Part shown: one piece after another, positions 14,674 to 22,901 of the stretch | Numbering within the stretch: position 1 is the stretch's first letter | Layout: each line of letters starts with the position of its first letter | From: Pseudomonadota bacterium | GTDB taxonomy: Bacteria > Pseudomonadota > Alphaproteobacteria > Rhizobiales > Xanthobacteraceae | Direction: 5' to 3' | NCBI GenBank assembly: GCA_023404705.1 | Contig: JAEYAU010000124.1 | Coordinates: 1-24,350, forward strand | Length of the DNA stretch: 24,350 nucleotides | Made by a program: the position numbers and the translations under genes | Notes under the pieces: generated by a model | What the model was told of the DNA's origin: nothing | What the model saw: the letters and a program-made list of their open reading frames with translations, nothing else | Databases searched by the model: none

Positions 14674-15423
14674 GTGGTGCGACAGGGGCCGACCGTCGCG
14701 TGGATGCGCTCAGTCGTCCGGACCACCGCGGCCGCGATCGCGATCATCGCGGCCGCCGTCATCTGGCGGTCGGTCGAGAGTCCCACCTATACGCACCGCT
14801 TCCGACTCACCATCGAGGCCGAGGTCGAGGGCCAGGTGCGCCGCGGCTCGGGCGTCATCGAGGTGCGCGTCACCGACTACAAGGTCGGAATGCCGGGGGC
14901 GAAAGGCACCCACGCCCGCGTGCTCGGAGAGGCCGTGTTCCTCGATCTCGGCAAGGGCAGGAACGTCCTGGCCGCGCTCGGCACCGGACCCCGTGACAGC
15001 ATCGATGGGTTCGCCGAGCTGACGCGAGCGGCGTTCATGCCGGTACACCCGGGCCTGAGCTATCGAGACGTGCCGAATCTCACGGGCGTGGCGCCGCTCA
15101 CGGAGCAGCAGGTCCCGACGCTGGTGACATTCTCGAATCTGAGGGATCCGAAGACCGCCCGCGTGATCGCGCCTGACGAGTTCGAAGAGGTGTTCGGCAG
15201 CGACGTCCGCTTCACCCGAGCTTTCGTCGAAATGGTCCCGGCCGGGTCATGGCCATTCAACAGGATCGGCGGGCAGGCCGCGCTTGCGGGGGAGCCCATC
15301 ACGCGTGGCCTGGACAAGAAGCTGCCTTGGTTGCCTCACCCGCACTATCTCGACGGGCGGCCGGATTGCGACGACCGCGATCAGCCGCATTGCCTGCACG
15401 GTGGTCACTTCACGCGCGACTGA
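14674..15423 (+). CDS. Membrane-anchored protein of unknown function
   Basis: 249 residues from the GTG at 14674 (GGAGG at 14659-14663, spacing 10); a later ATG at 14704 would give 239 residues and is also possible. One N-terminal membrane segment (RTTAAAIAIIAAAVIW) anchors a soluble, presumably periplasmic domain with the stretch YTHRFRLTIEAEVEGQVRRGSGVIEV. Similar sequences are common as hypothetical proteins in Hyphomicrobiales. The C-terminus is rich in His, Asp and Cys (LPHPHYLDGRPDCDDRDQPH, then CLHGGHFTRD), which could bind metal. It follows the paralogue array by 43 bp and may be transcribed with it. The next gene is convergent. Confidence 0.75.
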   Translation: MVRQGPTVAWMRSVVRTTAAAIAIIAAAVIWRSVESPTYTHRFRLTIEAEVEGQVRRGSGVIEVRVTDYKVGMPGAKGTHARVLGEAVFLDLGKGRNVLAALGTGPRDSIDGFAELTRAAFMPVHPGLSYRDVPNLTGVAPLTEQQVPTLVTFSNLRDPKTARVIAPDEFEEVFGSDVRFTRAFVEMVPAGSWPFNRIGGQAALAGEPITRGLDKKLPWLPHPHYLDGRPDCDDRDQPHCLHGGHFTRD

Positions 15424-15490
15424 GCGGCTTCATGCCACGACGTGATCGCGGTATGCCTCCGCCGCCAAGCGGATCGTTAGCGGTCCGCAA

Positions 15491-17299
15491 TCACTGGCCG
15501 AAGCGGATGTCCGAGGGCCTGCAGCCGTAGCGCTGGCGGAAGCGGCGGTTGAAGTAGGACAGGTCGTTGAACCCGGCTTCGAGTGCGATCGCGCTGATCG
15601 GGAGTGCGGCCTGGCCGGGATCGCGCAGCAGGCGGTGCGCATGAGCGAGCCGTTCACCGAGCACGAATTCCGTGAAGGTCGTGCCCTGCTGCTCGAACAG
15701 CTTCTGAACGTAACGCGCGCTGACGCCGTGTGCGGCTGCGACCTGCTGGATGGAAAGGTCGGCGCGCCGGAGGCGTTGTTTCACATCCTCCTTGATGGCG
15801 TGCAGCCGCGCCGCCGGAAGCCCGCGCATATGCGCGATCTGGGCGGCGTCGCGTGTTGCGCCCAGCACCAGCGCGAGGAGATCGTGGACATGCGCCGCGA
15901 CGACGCCCTGCGCGTGCGGATCGAGAAGGATCTGCGTGTCGCGCATGCTGTCGAGATATCGCATCAGCATGCGCAACGCCGGCGTCTGCGCCGGGACGGG
16001 ACGCGCCAGGGCGGCATCGAGGTCCGCAATGAGCGGACGCATCGCGGCGATCGGGACGCTGAACACCGTCAGGTCGCAGCGCTCCGCGAAAGTGAGAGAG
16101 CCGACGTCGGCGAAGCTCATCAGGATGCCGTCGTTCGACTGCAGCTCGTGCGTTCGCCCCAATTGCGACGCACTCCAGCGCGACGCCGAGACGACGCCGA
16201 AGCCCAGATCATCGCTGCTGATCAATTCAGGCGAATTGCCCTGGTGCACCGGGGATGTGGACCCGTAGAGCAGGCCCAGCCCCGGAGCCTGAATTGCTGT
16301 CGCCTCCGCATGAAAGTTCTCGCGGCGCAGCGGCTCGATGTTCACCCGGAGCAGCGCCCGGCCAAACACCTCGCGCCATGCTTCGACACGTTTGGGGGCT
16401 GGAAACTCGGAACTGGAGAAACGTAACAAGGGTGAAGGTCCGGAGGACGTATTTTCGAGCATGGATTGATCCTGATCTCCAGATACCTTTATGGCAAGTC
16501 CAGAAAGTGGCCAATCCAAATCTGGCGTCATCTTTTGACTATCGAGCACCGGATAGTTCCCGTAGCGGGCCAGCACGTCCCGAATCTTCGTCGGGGGTCC
16601 CATTCCGGCCCCGAGTTCCGCCAACAGCTGCACGAGTTCAGCTTGCCGATGCGTGCCCGTCTTCTCGAACGCACGCTGCAGATGACATCGCACTGTCGCG
16701 AGACTGATGCCCAGCTGCTCGGCAATCGTTTTCAGTCCACGACTGCCCGGAATCCGCATGACGATGGTGGCTTCCGCCGGTGTCAGGTCATAGCGCGTCT
16801 GCAGCGTGTGGCGGCACCATCGCTCCTGACCGCGCATGTCGACCAGCAGAACCAGGACGCTCCCGGGAAACAATTCGCCGAGCCAATGCGAAGAGAGTGG
16901 GACTGCCTGCACGAGCAATGCGCCCTGCCCGCGCGCGCTCGAGATCGTGATGTGGCCAATCGCTCCTGGACGGTTCGCGGCGCGAGCAGCCGCATTGCGG
17001 ATCAGATCCTGCAGCGCGACGTCGTCCCTGGCGCTGCACGCTCGCAGCCTCTGCTCGGACAGGATCAAGACATCAGCCGACAGGCGGCGCGCAACCGCGC
17101 TCGCGAACACCAGAGCGCCGTGCTGGGACAGCAGCAAGTGACCGCGATGAGCGTCATCGGCGGAGCTGTCCTTATTGATCGGGCGCGACGTGCATTTCGT
17201 TCGCGATGAGACCACAAGGGACTCGCGAGGCGCCAGCGGGAGCATACCGCCGGAAGCCGGGGCAGAGCCGAAAGCTTTCTGTCTGATGCCCACAGCCAA
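15491..17299 (-). CDS. Composite transcriptional regulator: LuxR-type module fused to AraC-type regulator
   Basis: One uninterrupted frame of 602 residues. The TTG at 17299 has GAGGA 6 nt upstream; GTG at 17293 or ATG at 17245 are alternatives. Residues about 50-160 resemble the PAS-like sensory part of a LuxR-type family, and 170-232 are its helix-turn-helix (LTPAEATIVMRI, then IAEQLGISLATVRCHLQRAFEKTG). The N-terminal 150 or so residues usual in that family are missing. After a 45-residue linker, residues 280-602 form a complete AraC regulator: ligand-binding-like domain from about 295, and two C-terminal helix-turn-helices (LSIQQVAAAHGVSARYVQKL; ISAIALEAGFNDLSYFNRRF). An internal ATG at 16462 (AGGA 7-8 nt upstream) would give a normal 323-residue AraC protein, so two products or a decayed LuxR gene joined by loss of its stop are possible. 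Confidence 0.75.
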   Translation of the reverse strand: MAVGIRQKAFGSAPASGGMLPLAPRESLVVSSRTKCTSRPINKDSSADDAHRGHLLLSQHGALVFASAVARRLSADVLILSEQRLRACSARDDVALQDLIRNAAARAANRPGAIGHITISSARGQGALLVQAVPLSSHWLGELFPGSVLVLLVDMRGQERWCRHTLQTRYDLTPAEATIVMRIPGSRGLKTIAEQLGISLATVRCHLQRAFEKTGTHRQAELVQLLAELGAGMGPPTKIRDVLARYGNYPVLDSQKMTPDLDWPLSGLAIKVSGDQDQSMLENTSSGPSPLLRFSSSEFPAPKRVEAWREVFGRALLRVNIEPLRRENFHAEATAIQAPGLGLLYGSTSPVHQGNSPELISSDDLGFGVVSASRWSASQLGRTHELQSNDGILMSFADVGSLTFAERCDLTVFSVPIAAMRPLIADLDAALARPVPAQTPALRMLMRYLDSMRDTQILLDPHAQGVVAAHVHDLLALVLGATRDAAQIAHMRGLPAARLHAIKEDVKQRLRRADLSIQQVAAAHGVSARYVQKLFEQQGTTFTEFVLGERLAHAHRLLRDPGQAALPISAIALEAGFNDLSYFNRRFRQRYGCRPSDIRFGQ

Positions 17300-17610
17300 A
17301 GCCAGTCCTCGACCGCTACCCTAATGGCGGAAGGACGCAGCGTCTTGGCCTGCAACGAATCGCTTTGCCGGTTGCGAACTCGGCGAAGCCCGCCTGGCTC
17401 GGATCCGCGACCCGCGAAGTCGCCTTCCATCGGCACAACACGAAAGGCCGCCGTGTCAGCCGAACGGCTGATGTCGCAGAAGCGCGCGCGCTTAGCTTCG
17501 GCCGGGGTGTCCGTTCGTCCGCCGGGCCAGCGGCGCCGTCCATGCCCGTCAACGCCGCCGGTGTTGGGCCCAAGAACAGGCTCGCAGTCCGGCTCAGGAA
17601 GGACGCAAAC
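17300..17610. other. Divergent intergenic region between the LuxR/AraC gene and an exported protein gene
   Basis: 311 bp without a credible gene. It should contain both divergent promoters; I cannot identify boxes with confidence. The AAGGA ribosome site of the next gene is at 17599-17603. Confidence 0.4.
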
Positions 17611-18072
17611 ATGCTCAAGCGATTGCTCGTCATCATGGGTCTCGCCGTCTCGGTGGCGCTGATCCAGCCGGCGCCCGCCTCTGCAAACATCTTCAAGTCT
17701 GCCGGCAAGCTCGCGAAGAAAGCCACCAAGGCGGTCGGCGGCGCGGCGAAGTCCACCGCGAAGGCCGTCGGCGGCGCGGCCAAGACCGTGGCCAAGGGTA
17801 CCGGGCAGGTCGCGAAGGCAGCCGCCAAGGGCTACACCAAGGTCGTCACGACCACCGCCAAAGCGGGCCTGAATGCCGCCAAGACCTCGGTCAAGACAGC
17901 CGGCAAGGGCATCACCTCGACTGGCCGTATCCTCAAGAGCGCAGCCCGCACCGCAGGCACCGGCGCGCTCGTCACCGCGGTTCCGGCCGCGCCGGCGGTC
18001 TTTGCGGCCTCGAAGCTCAGGCGGGAGCTCAGCGGCCAGGCCGCACGCGAGCGTCGCGCGCAACGGCGCTGA
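17611..18072 (+). CDS. Exported Lys/Ala-rich repetitive protein (histone H1-like composition)
   Basis: 153 residues from the ATG at 17611, with AAGGA 7 nt upstream; this start gives a signal peptide (LKRLLVIMGLAVSVALIQPAPASA, cleavage about 25). The frame is open further upstream but without a signal peptide. The mature part consists of Ala/Lys/Gly/Thr-rich helical heptad-like repeats (KAVGGAAKSTAKAVGGAAKTVAK, then KAAAKGYTKVV), no Cys, and a basic C-terminus (ARERRAQRR). The composition resembles histone-H1-like or stress-associated amphipathic proteins, but the signal peptide puts it outside the cytoplasm. Function unknown; binding to polyanions such as extracellular DNA or polysaccharide is only an inference. 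Confidence 0.75.
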   Translation: MLKRLLVIMGLAVSVALIQPAPASANIFKSAGKLAKKATKAVGGAAKSTAKAVGGAAKTVAKGTGQVAKAAAKGYTKVVTTTAKAGLNAAKTSVKTAGKGITSTGRILKSAARTAGTGALVTAVPAAPAVFAASKLRRELSGQAARERRAQRR

Positions 18073-18099
18073 CCGCGTGCGCGAGAACCCGCGCAGACC

Positions 18100-18597
18100 T
18101 CACGTCACGAACGGCACGTCCGGCAGCTCGTTGCGTTGCGGGCTGCGGGGCGGAAAATGTTTCGCGAGCTCGCGCGAGACGGCCGCGATGCCGGTGATCA
18201 CGCCGCGCTCGAAATGGCCCGCTCTGAACGCGGCTTCCATCTCGCGGCAGATCCGTTCCCAGCCGGCGGCGCCGACCTTGGCGTCGATGCCGCGGTCCGC
18301 GACGATCTCGACGTCGTGGTCGGCGAGCAGCAGATAGATCAGCACGCCGTTATTATGCTCGGTGTCCCAGATGCGCAGATGCGAGAAGACATCGAGCGCG
18401 CGCGCGCGCGCCGGCTGATTGCGGAACAGCGGCGCCCCGTCGAGCGCGCCCTCGACGACGAAGCGCACCTGGCCCGAATGCGTGGCCTCGCCCGCCGTGA
18501 TCGCCTGCTCGATCCTCTTGAGCGCGGGCGGCGGAAAGACCTGGCGCACGCGCCAGCGTTGCTGCAGCAGATGCCGGCCGATGCGCCTGATGCTCAT
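18100..18597 (-). CDS. TPM-domain protein without membrane anchor
   Basis: 165 residues from the ATG at 18597, which lies 1 nt beyond the stop of the preceding TPM gene. The TPM (TLP18.3/Psb32/MOLO-1) fold covers about 20-150: LKRIEQAITAGEATHSGQVRFVVE, then TEHNNGVLIYLLLADHDVEIVADRGID, the characteristic GVLIYLL-ADRGI pattern, and FRAGHFERGVITGI. No signal peptide or membrane helix, so it is probably cytosolic or attached to its membrane partner. TPM proteins have been linked to phosphatase activity and membrane-complex repair in plants; the bacterial role is poorly known. It is the third gene of a lemA-TPM-TPM operon. Confidence 0.88.
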   Translation of the reverse strand: MSIRRIGRHLLQQRWRVRQVFPPPALKRIEQAITAGEATHSGQVRFVVEGALDGAPLFRNQPARARALDVFSHLRIWDTEHNNGVLIYLLLADHDVEIVADRGIDAKVGAAGWERICREMEAAFRAGHFERGVITGIAAVSRELAKHFPPRSPQRNELPDVPFVT

Positions 18598-18598
18598 G

Positions 18599-19492
18599 CT
18601 ACCAATCCCCCGAGGCGCCGCCGCCGCCGAAGCTGCCGCCCCCGCCGCTGAAGCCGCCGCCGTCGGACGAGCCGCCACCCCAGCCGCCGCCGCTCGAGCC
18701 GCCGCTCCAGCCGCCGCCCGGATAACCGTAACCGCCCGCGCGCGGCATGCTGAACGCGCCGACGATGAAGGCCACGAAGAAGATGCCGATGCCGGCCAGC
18801 ACCGCAATCGCGGCCGAGCCGGTGATCATGGAGACGACCACGCCGGCGAGCCCGCCGGTCGCCGCCGCGCCGAACAGCCGGCCCAGCATGGCCCGCAGAA
18901 AGCCGCTGATCACCACCACGGCGATCAGCAGGAATGGAGCCCAGGACTCGAGCTGCTCCGTGCCACCCGGACCTTGCCAGTGCGGCGGCTCCGGCTTCGG
19001 CAGCTCCTCGCCGTCGATCACGCGGATCATGCGATCGACGCCCGCATTCACGCCGGCCGCGAAATCGCCGCTCTTGAATTTCGGGCTGATGTCCTCCGCG
19101 ATGATGCGCCGCGAGGTCGCGTCGGTGAGGCCGCCCTCGAGGCCGTAGCCGACCTCGATGCGCAGCCGGCGGTCGTTCTTGGCGATGACCAGGATCGCGC
19201 CGTCGTCGATCTTCTTGCGCCCGATCTTCCAGGCCTCGGCGACGCGGATCGAGAACTGCTCGATGGTTTCGGGCTGCGTCGTCGGCACCAGCAGCACCGC
19301 GATCTGGCTGCCCTTGCGCTCCTCGAAGGCGCGGAGCTTCTGCGTGAGCGCCGCGATGTCCTGGCTGCTCAACGTGCCGGTCTGGTCGACCACGCGGCCG
19401 GTGAGCGGCGGGACTGCGACTTCGGCAGCCGCCGGCAGCGCGCAGAAAAGCGCGAGCGCGACCAGCAGGCCTCTGAGCGCCAGCGCAGGCAA
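18599..19492 (-). CDS. TPM-domain membrane protein, YgcG family
   Basis: 297 residues from a TTG at 19492, six bases after the lemA stop; no ATG or GTG fits because the signal peptide (LRGLLVALALFCALPAAA) would be lost. The TPM domain at about 27-160 shows LTGRVVDQTGTLSSQDIAAL, GSQIAVLLVPTT, DDGAILVIAKNDRRLRIEVG and YGLEGGLTDA, all typical. Two or three membrane helices follow (about 185-245), then a Gly/Ser-rich tail (GGGWSGGSSGGG and so on) ending GDW, as usual in the family. The TPM domain is probably periplasmic. The operon with lemA is a widely conserved arrangement of unknown exact function. Confidence 0.9.
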   Translation of the reverse strand: MPALALRGLLVALALFCALPAAAEVAVPPLTGRVVDQTGTLSSQDIAALTQKLRAFEERKGSQIAVLLVPTTQPETIEQFSIRVAEAWKIGRKKIDDGAILVIAKNDRRLRIEVGYGLEGGLTDATSRRIIAEDISPKFKSGDFAAGVNAGVDRMIRVIDGEELPKPEPPHWQGPGGTEQLESWAPFLLIAVVVISGFLRAMLGRLFGAAATGGLAGVVVSMITGSAAIAVLAGIGIFFVAFIVGAFSMPRAGGYGYPGGGWSGGSSGGGWGGGSSDGGGFSGGGGSFGGGGASGDW

Positions 19493-19498
19493 GGTGAA

Positions 19499-20134
19499 CT
19501 ACTTCGCGGGTGCGGGTGCGGGTGCCGGCGCGGGCGAAGGCGTGGGGTTGAAATCGACCTTCGGCGCCGTCGAGATCTCACGCTCGTTCTCGACCGTGAA
19601 GTTCGGCTTCTCCTTGTAGCCGAACATCTTCGCGGTCAGCACCGTCGGGAAGGAGCGGACCGTGACGTTGTATTGCTGCACGGCCTTGATGTAGCGGTTG
19701 CGCGCAACGCCGATGCGGTTCTCGGTGCCCTCGAGTTGGCTCATCAGGTCGCGAAACAGCGCGTCCGACTTGAGCTGCGGATAGTTCTCGGTGACGACCA
19801 GCAGCCGCGAGAGCGCGCGCGAGAGCTCCCCCTGCGAGGCCTCGAACTTCTTGAACTGCTCGGGATCGTTGAGGATCTCCGGCGTCGCCTGGATGCTGCC
19901 GACCCGGGCGCGCGCATTGGTGACGCCGATCAGGATGTCCTTCTCCTGCTGCGCGAAGCCACGCACGGAGTTGACCAGGTTCGGCACCAGATCGGCGCGG
20001 CGCTGATACTGGTTGACCACCTCGGACCAGCTCCCCTTGACCTGCTCGTCCTCGCTCTGGATCGCGTTGTAGCCGCAACCACCGAGGCTCAGGGTCGCCA
20101 GCGCCGCCAGCATGGTGAGAACTTTGCGCATCAT
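19499..20134 (-). CDS. lemA: LemA family lipoprotein
   Basis: 211 residues from the ATG at 20134 (GGAGA 2-3 nt before it in the minus strand); an earlier in-frame ATG at 20143 is less likely. A lipobox LSLGGC places the lipidated Cys at residue 20. The LemA coiled-coil core follows: YNAIQSEDEQVKGSWSEVVN, QYQRRADLVPNLVNSVRGFA, ENYPQLKSDALFRDLMSQLEG and TENRIGVARNRYIKAVQQYN, all family hallmarks. The C-terminus is a Pro-Ala tail (TPSPAPAPAPAPAK). It heads the lemA-TPM-TPM operon. The protein is expected in the envelope; the molecular role of the family is not settled. Confidence 0.93.
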   Translation of the reverse strand: MMRKVLTMLAALATLSLGGCGYNAIQSEDEQVKGSWSEVVNQYQRRADLVPNLVNSVRGFAQQEKDILIGVTNARARVGSIQATPEILNDPEQFKKFEASQGELSRALSRLLVVTENYPQLKSDALFRDLMSQLEGTENRIGVARNRYIKAVQQYNVTVRSFPTVLTAKMFGYKEKPNFTVENEREISTAPKVDFNPTPSPAPAPAPAPAK

Positions 20135-20143
20135 GGTCTCCAT

Positions 20144-20533
20144 GTCCTCATGTCGGCCGGATCCGGAAGGTCCGCGGACCGCAGGCGTTCAACGCCGATC
20201 CGGCGCAAAGGTGCCGACACGGAACCGCAAAAGTTCCACCTCCGCAAGACCGGCAGTCATTAGCGGATGGCGCCGCGCGATAAGACGCTGCTCTCGGCGT
20301 ACAGCGGCCGATTGCAGCGAGCGCTGACCCCTGGACCGTCATCCTGAGGTGCGAGGGCTCGTCGCCAAGCGACGAGCGCGAGCCTCGAAGGATGAACGGC
20401 CCGAGAGGCGCAGCTTGCTCGCGGCGACTCAGCGGCCGTCGCCCTTCGAGGCTCGCGCTGTCGCGCGAGCACCTCAGGGTGACGGACGAGAGGGCAGGCG
20501 CCCGCTGCACCGGGATTCCCGAGCGCCCCAAAC
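20144..20533. other. Intergenic region upstream of lemA, containing a palindromic repeat
   Basis: 390 bp between the lemA start and the CoA-transferase stop, both minus strand. 20144-20330 should hold the lemA promoter, which I cannot pinpoint. The rest is the inverted repeat listed separately. No gene seen. Confidence 0.5.
20337..20486. repeat. Paired inverted repeat of the CGTCATCCTGAGGTGC type
   Basis: The left unit (cgtcatcctgaggtgc from 20338) and right unit (gcacctcagggtgacg ending 20484) are complementary with one mismatch. Each contains its own hairpin: gctcgtcgc/gcgacgagc at 20357-20377 on the left, and gctcgcgc/gcgcgagc near 20451-20469 on the right. Both units include the cttcgaggctcgc motif. 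This is a common dispersed palindrome in Hyphomicrobiales. Confidence 0.85.
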
Positions 20534-21748
20534 TCACTCCCCCACCGTCACCACGCCCGCGCGCTGCAGCTCCGCGATTTCCGCCGCACTGTACCCGATC
20601 TCCCCCAGCACCTCGCGCGTGTGCGCGCCCAGCTTTGGTGGGTCGCGCCGGTTCGCGAGACGCTGGCCGTCGATCGCGAGCGGCAGCAGCGGCGTCTTCG
20701 CTTCACGGCCATCGGGCATGCGGATCGCGGCGAGGCCGCCGGAGCCGTTGAGGTGCGGGTCGTCGAACAGGTCACCGGGCTTGTTCACGGGCGCGTAGGG
20801 CAAGCCGAGCGACTCGAGCTTTGCCGCGAGATCGGCCGCGCGCCACTGCGCGAAGATCGTGCGCAGCTCCTCGATCAGCCACGGGCGCTGCGCGACGCGG
20901 CCCTGCGTGGTCGTGAGACGCGGATCGGTGAGCCAGGCTTCGCGGCCGAAGTTGCGGCAGAGCGCGTCCCAGTGCTCCTCGCCCACCACGGTGACGAAGA
21001 TCTTCTCGCCGTCCTGTGTGTCGAACAGATCGTAGACCGGCCACGGGCTGTCCTTGACCGAATAGGGCGGCAGCGGCGCGCCAGTGACGGCTTCGTACAT
21101 CATGTGCTGCGCCATCAGGAACACGTTGTTCTCGAACAGCGCGCTCTGGATGTGGCGGCCGCGGCCGGTGTGCGCCCGCTCCGCGAGCGCAGCCTGGATC
21201 GCGATCACGCCGAACATGCCGCCCATGACGTCGTTCACCGAGGCGCCGGCGCGCAGCGGCTGGCCGGGCGGCCCCGTCATATAGGCGAGACCGCCCATCA
21301 TCTGCACGACCTCGTCGAGCGCGAGGCGGTGCTCGTAAGGGCCCGGCAGGTAGCCCTTCAGCGAGCAGTAGATGAGATGCGGCGCTATCGCGGAGAGACT
21401 CGGATAGTCGAGGCCCGAGCGCGCCAGCAGGCCGGGACGAAAATTCTCGATCAGCACGTCGGCGCGCTCGATCAGGCGGCGCATCACCTCCTGGCCCTGC
21501 GGCGTGCCGATCTCCAGCGCGAGGCTGCGCTTGTTGCGCGAGTAGGTCGCGAAGAAGCCGGAGGCCGGGCCCTTGAATGAACGCGTGCGGTCGCCCTTCG
21601 CGGGCTCGACCTTGATCACGTCTGCCCCGAGGTCGGCGAGGATGAGGCCGCAGGTCGGGCCCATCACAAGCTGGCTGAACTCGATCACCCGGATGCCGGC
21701 GAGGGGCTGGAACGCGCGCGCCTCGCCCTGCGGCGCGCTCTGCAGCAT
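20534..21748 (-). CDS. Class III (CaiB/BaiF family) CoA-transferase
   Basis: 404 residues from the ATG at 21748, sharing one base with the lyase stop; a GTG at 21751 is equally well placed relative to GGAGG. The family signature is complete: LAGIRVIEFSQLVMGPTCGL and ILADLGADVIKVEPAKGDRTR at the start, NKRSLALEIGTPQGQEVMRRL, ENFRPGLLARSGL, and LALDEV with the catalytic Asp145, then PLRAGASVNDVMGG. These enzymes transfer CoA from an acyl-CoA donor to a carboxylic acid through an aspartyl-CoA intermediate. Coupled to an HMG-CoA-lyase-type gene, it probably makes the CoA thioester that the lyase cleaves. The acid is not identifiable; a hydroxy-dicarboxylate such as citramalate or 3-hydroxy-3-methylglutarate is plausible. 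Confidence 0.93.
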   Translation of the reverse strand: MLQSAPQGEARAFQPLAGIRVIEFSQLVMGPTCGLILADLGADVIKVEPAKGDRTRSFKGPASGFFATYSRNKRSLALEIGTPQGQEVMRRLIERADVLIENFRPGLLARSGLDYPSLSAIAPHLIYCSLKGYLPGPYEHRLALDEVVQMMGGLAYMTGPPGQPLRAGASVNDVMGGMFGVIAIQAALAERAHTGRGRHIQSALFENNVFLMAQHMMYEAVTGAPLPPYSVKDSPWPVYDLFDTQDGEKIFVTVVGEEHWDALCRNFGREAWLTDPRLTTTQGRVAQRPWLIEELRTIFAQWRAADLAAKLESLGLPYAPVNKPGDLFDDPHLNGSGGLAAIRMPDGREAKTPLLPLAIDGQRLANRRDPPKLGAHTREVLGEIGYSAAEIAELQRAGVVTVGE

Positions 21749-22680
21749 CACGATGCCCTCCGCAGCGCGCGCGGAATGCCGGCCTCGTGCAGATGGCCCG
21801 TGAGCTCCTTCGCGGGGACGTGCTGCGCCAGGATTGCGCGAGTCTCCATCAGGCGCGCGAGATCGATGCCGGTGCGAAGGCCCATCTCCTCCAGCATGAA
21901 CACCAGATCCTCGGTGACGATGTTGCCGCGCGCGCCCGGCGCGAAGGGACAGCCGCCGAGCCCCGACACCGCCGCATCGAAGCGGCGGATGCCGACCTCG
22001 AGCCCCGCCACCGCATTGGCGAGCCCCATGCCGAGCGTGTCGTGGAGATGCAATCGGAGCGGCACACCCTCACCTATTTCGTCGCGCACCGCCTTGACGA
22101 TGGACTTGATCAGCGGCGGCGTCGCGTAGCCGACCGTGTCCGCGAGCCCGATCTCATCGGCGCCCGCCTCCGCATAGGCGCGTGCGAGATCGACGACGGC
22201 CTTCTCGCTGATTCGTCCTTCGATCGAGCAGCCGAAGGACGTGGAGATCGCGCCCATCAGCTTCGGCCGCTCCGCAATCGGCTTCGTATCCGCGGTCGCG
22301 CGCACGGCTCTGAATGCCTCCACCTGCTCGGCCACCGTGCGCCGCACATTGGCGCGGTTGTGCGACTCGCTCGCCGAGATCACGAAATAGATCAGCCGCA
22401 GCCCCGCCGCGAGCGCGCGCTGCGCGCCCTTCAGGTTCGGCACCAGCGCGCCGATCGTCACGTCCCGCTGCGTGAGCGCATGCGCCATCACGGCATCGAC
22501 GTCGGCGAACTGCGGCACCACTTGCGGCGGCACGAACGAGCCCGCGTCGATCTCGGGCACGCCCGCCGCCACGAACCCATCGATCAGCGCACACTTGGCG
22601 TCGGTCGGCACGAACACGGAGAGGTTCTGCAGCCCGTCGCGGGTGCCGGTCTCGCAGATATGCACGTCGCGTGGGGGCAC
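21748..22680 (-). CDS. Hydroxymethylglutaryl-CoA lyase family enzyme
   Basis: 310 residues from a GTG at 22680, with AGGAG about 8 nt upstream. DRE-TIM fold; catalytic and metal residues align with known HMG-CoA lyases in order and spacing: Arg14-Asp15 (GTRDGLQN), His211 and His213 (RLHLHDTLGMG), Cys244 (GLGGCPFAPGARGN) and Asn253. It cleaves a 3-hydroxy-3-methyl-acyl-CoA to acetyl-CoA (or an analogue) plus a keto acid. The next gene is a CoA-transferase that overlaps it, so substrate activation and cleavage are probably one pathway. Whether the substrate is HMG-CoA itself (as in leucine breakdown) or a related thioester cannot be told; other leucine-pathway genes are absent here. Confidence 0.93.
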   Translation of the reverse strand: MPPRDVHICETGTRDGLQNLSVFVPTDAKCALIDGFVAAGVPEIDAGSFVPPQVVPQFADVDAVMAHALTQRDVTIGALVPNLKGAQRALAAGLRLIYFVISASESHNRANVRRTVAEQVEAFRAVRATADTKPIAERPKLMGAISTSFGCSIEGRISEKAVVDLARAYAEAGADEIGLADTVGYATPPLIKSIVKAVRDEIGEGVPLRLHLHDTLGMGLANAVAGLEVGIRRFDAAVSGLGGCPFAPGARGNIVTEDLVFMLEEMGLRTGIDLARLMETRAILAQHVPAKELTGHLHEAGIPRALRRAS

Positions 22681-22757
22681 GGGGGGTCTCCTGGGTCAGG
22701 GCATATTGTAGCCGGCGAGGAGCCGCCGTCATCCCAGAGCGGCGCTATAGCCTCCGG

Positions 22758-22874
22758 CCGTCATCCCGGCCGAGCGTAGCGAGAGCCGGGATCCATATCC
22801 CCTGTCTATCCGCATCACGGCCACAGGGGATATGGATCCCGGACAGCCGCTGCGCGGCTTCCGGGATGACGGCT
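22758..22874. repeat. Palindromic dispersed repeat upstream of the lyase gene
   Basis: The left arm, gccgtcatcccggccgagcg from 22758 through gggatccatatcccctgt, pairs with the right arm, acaggggatatggatcccgg through ttccgggatgacggc. The arms enclose a loop of about 17 nt with tatccgcatc. Same family as 7177-7295, including part of the loop. A short related fragment (gccgtcatccc) lies just upstream near 22725-22736. Confidence 0.9.
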
Positions 22875-22901
22875 GAGTGCGCGGCTCTCCCCCTCCCCCA
22901 C

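Noticed and set aside
17065..18063. Minus-strand open frame that could have supplied the missing N-terminus of the LuxR module
   Set aside because: It is in a different frame, is antisense to the Lys/Ala-rich gene, and shows no LuxR-family similarity by eye.
18419..20263. Plus-strand open frame of 614 codons opposite the TPM and lemA genes
   Set aside because: It spans several well-recognised minus-strand genes and is Arg/His/Asp-rich; a codon-bias shadow.
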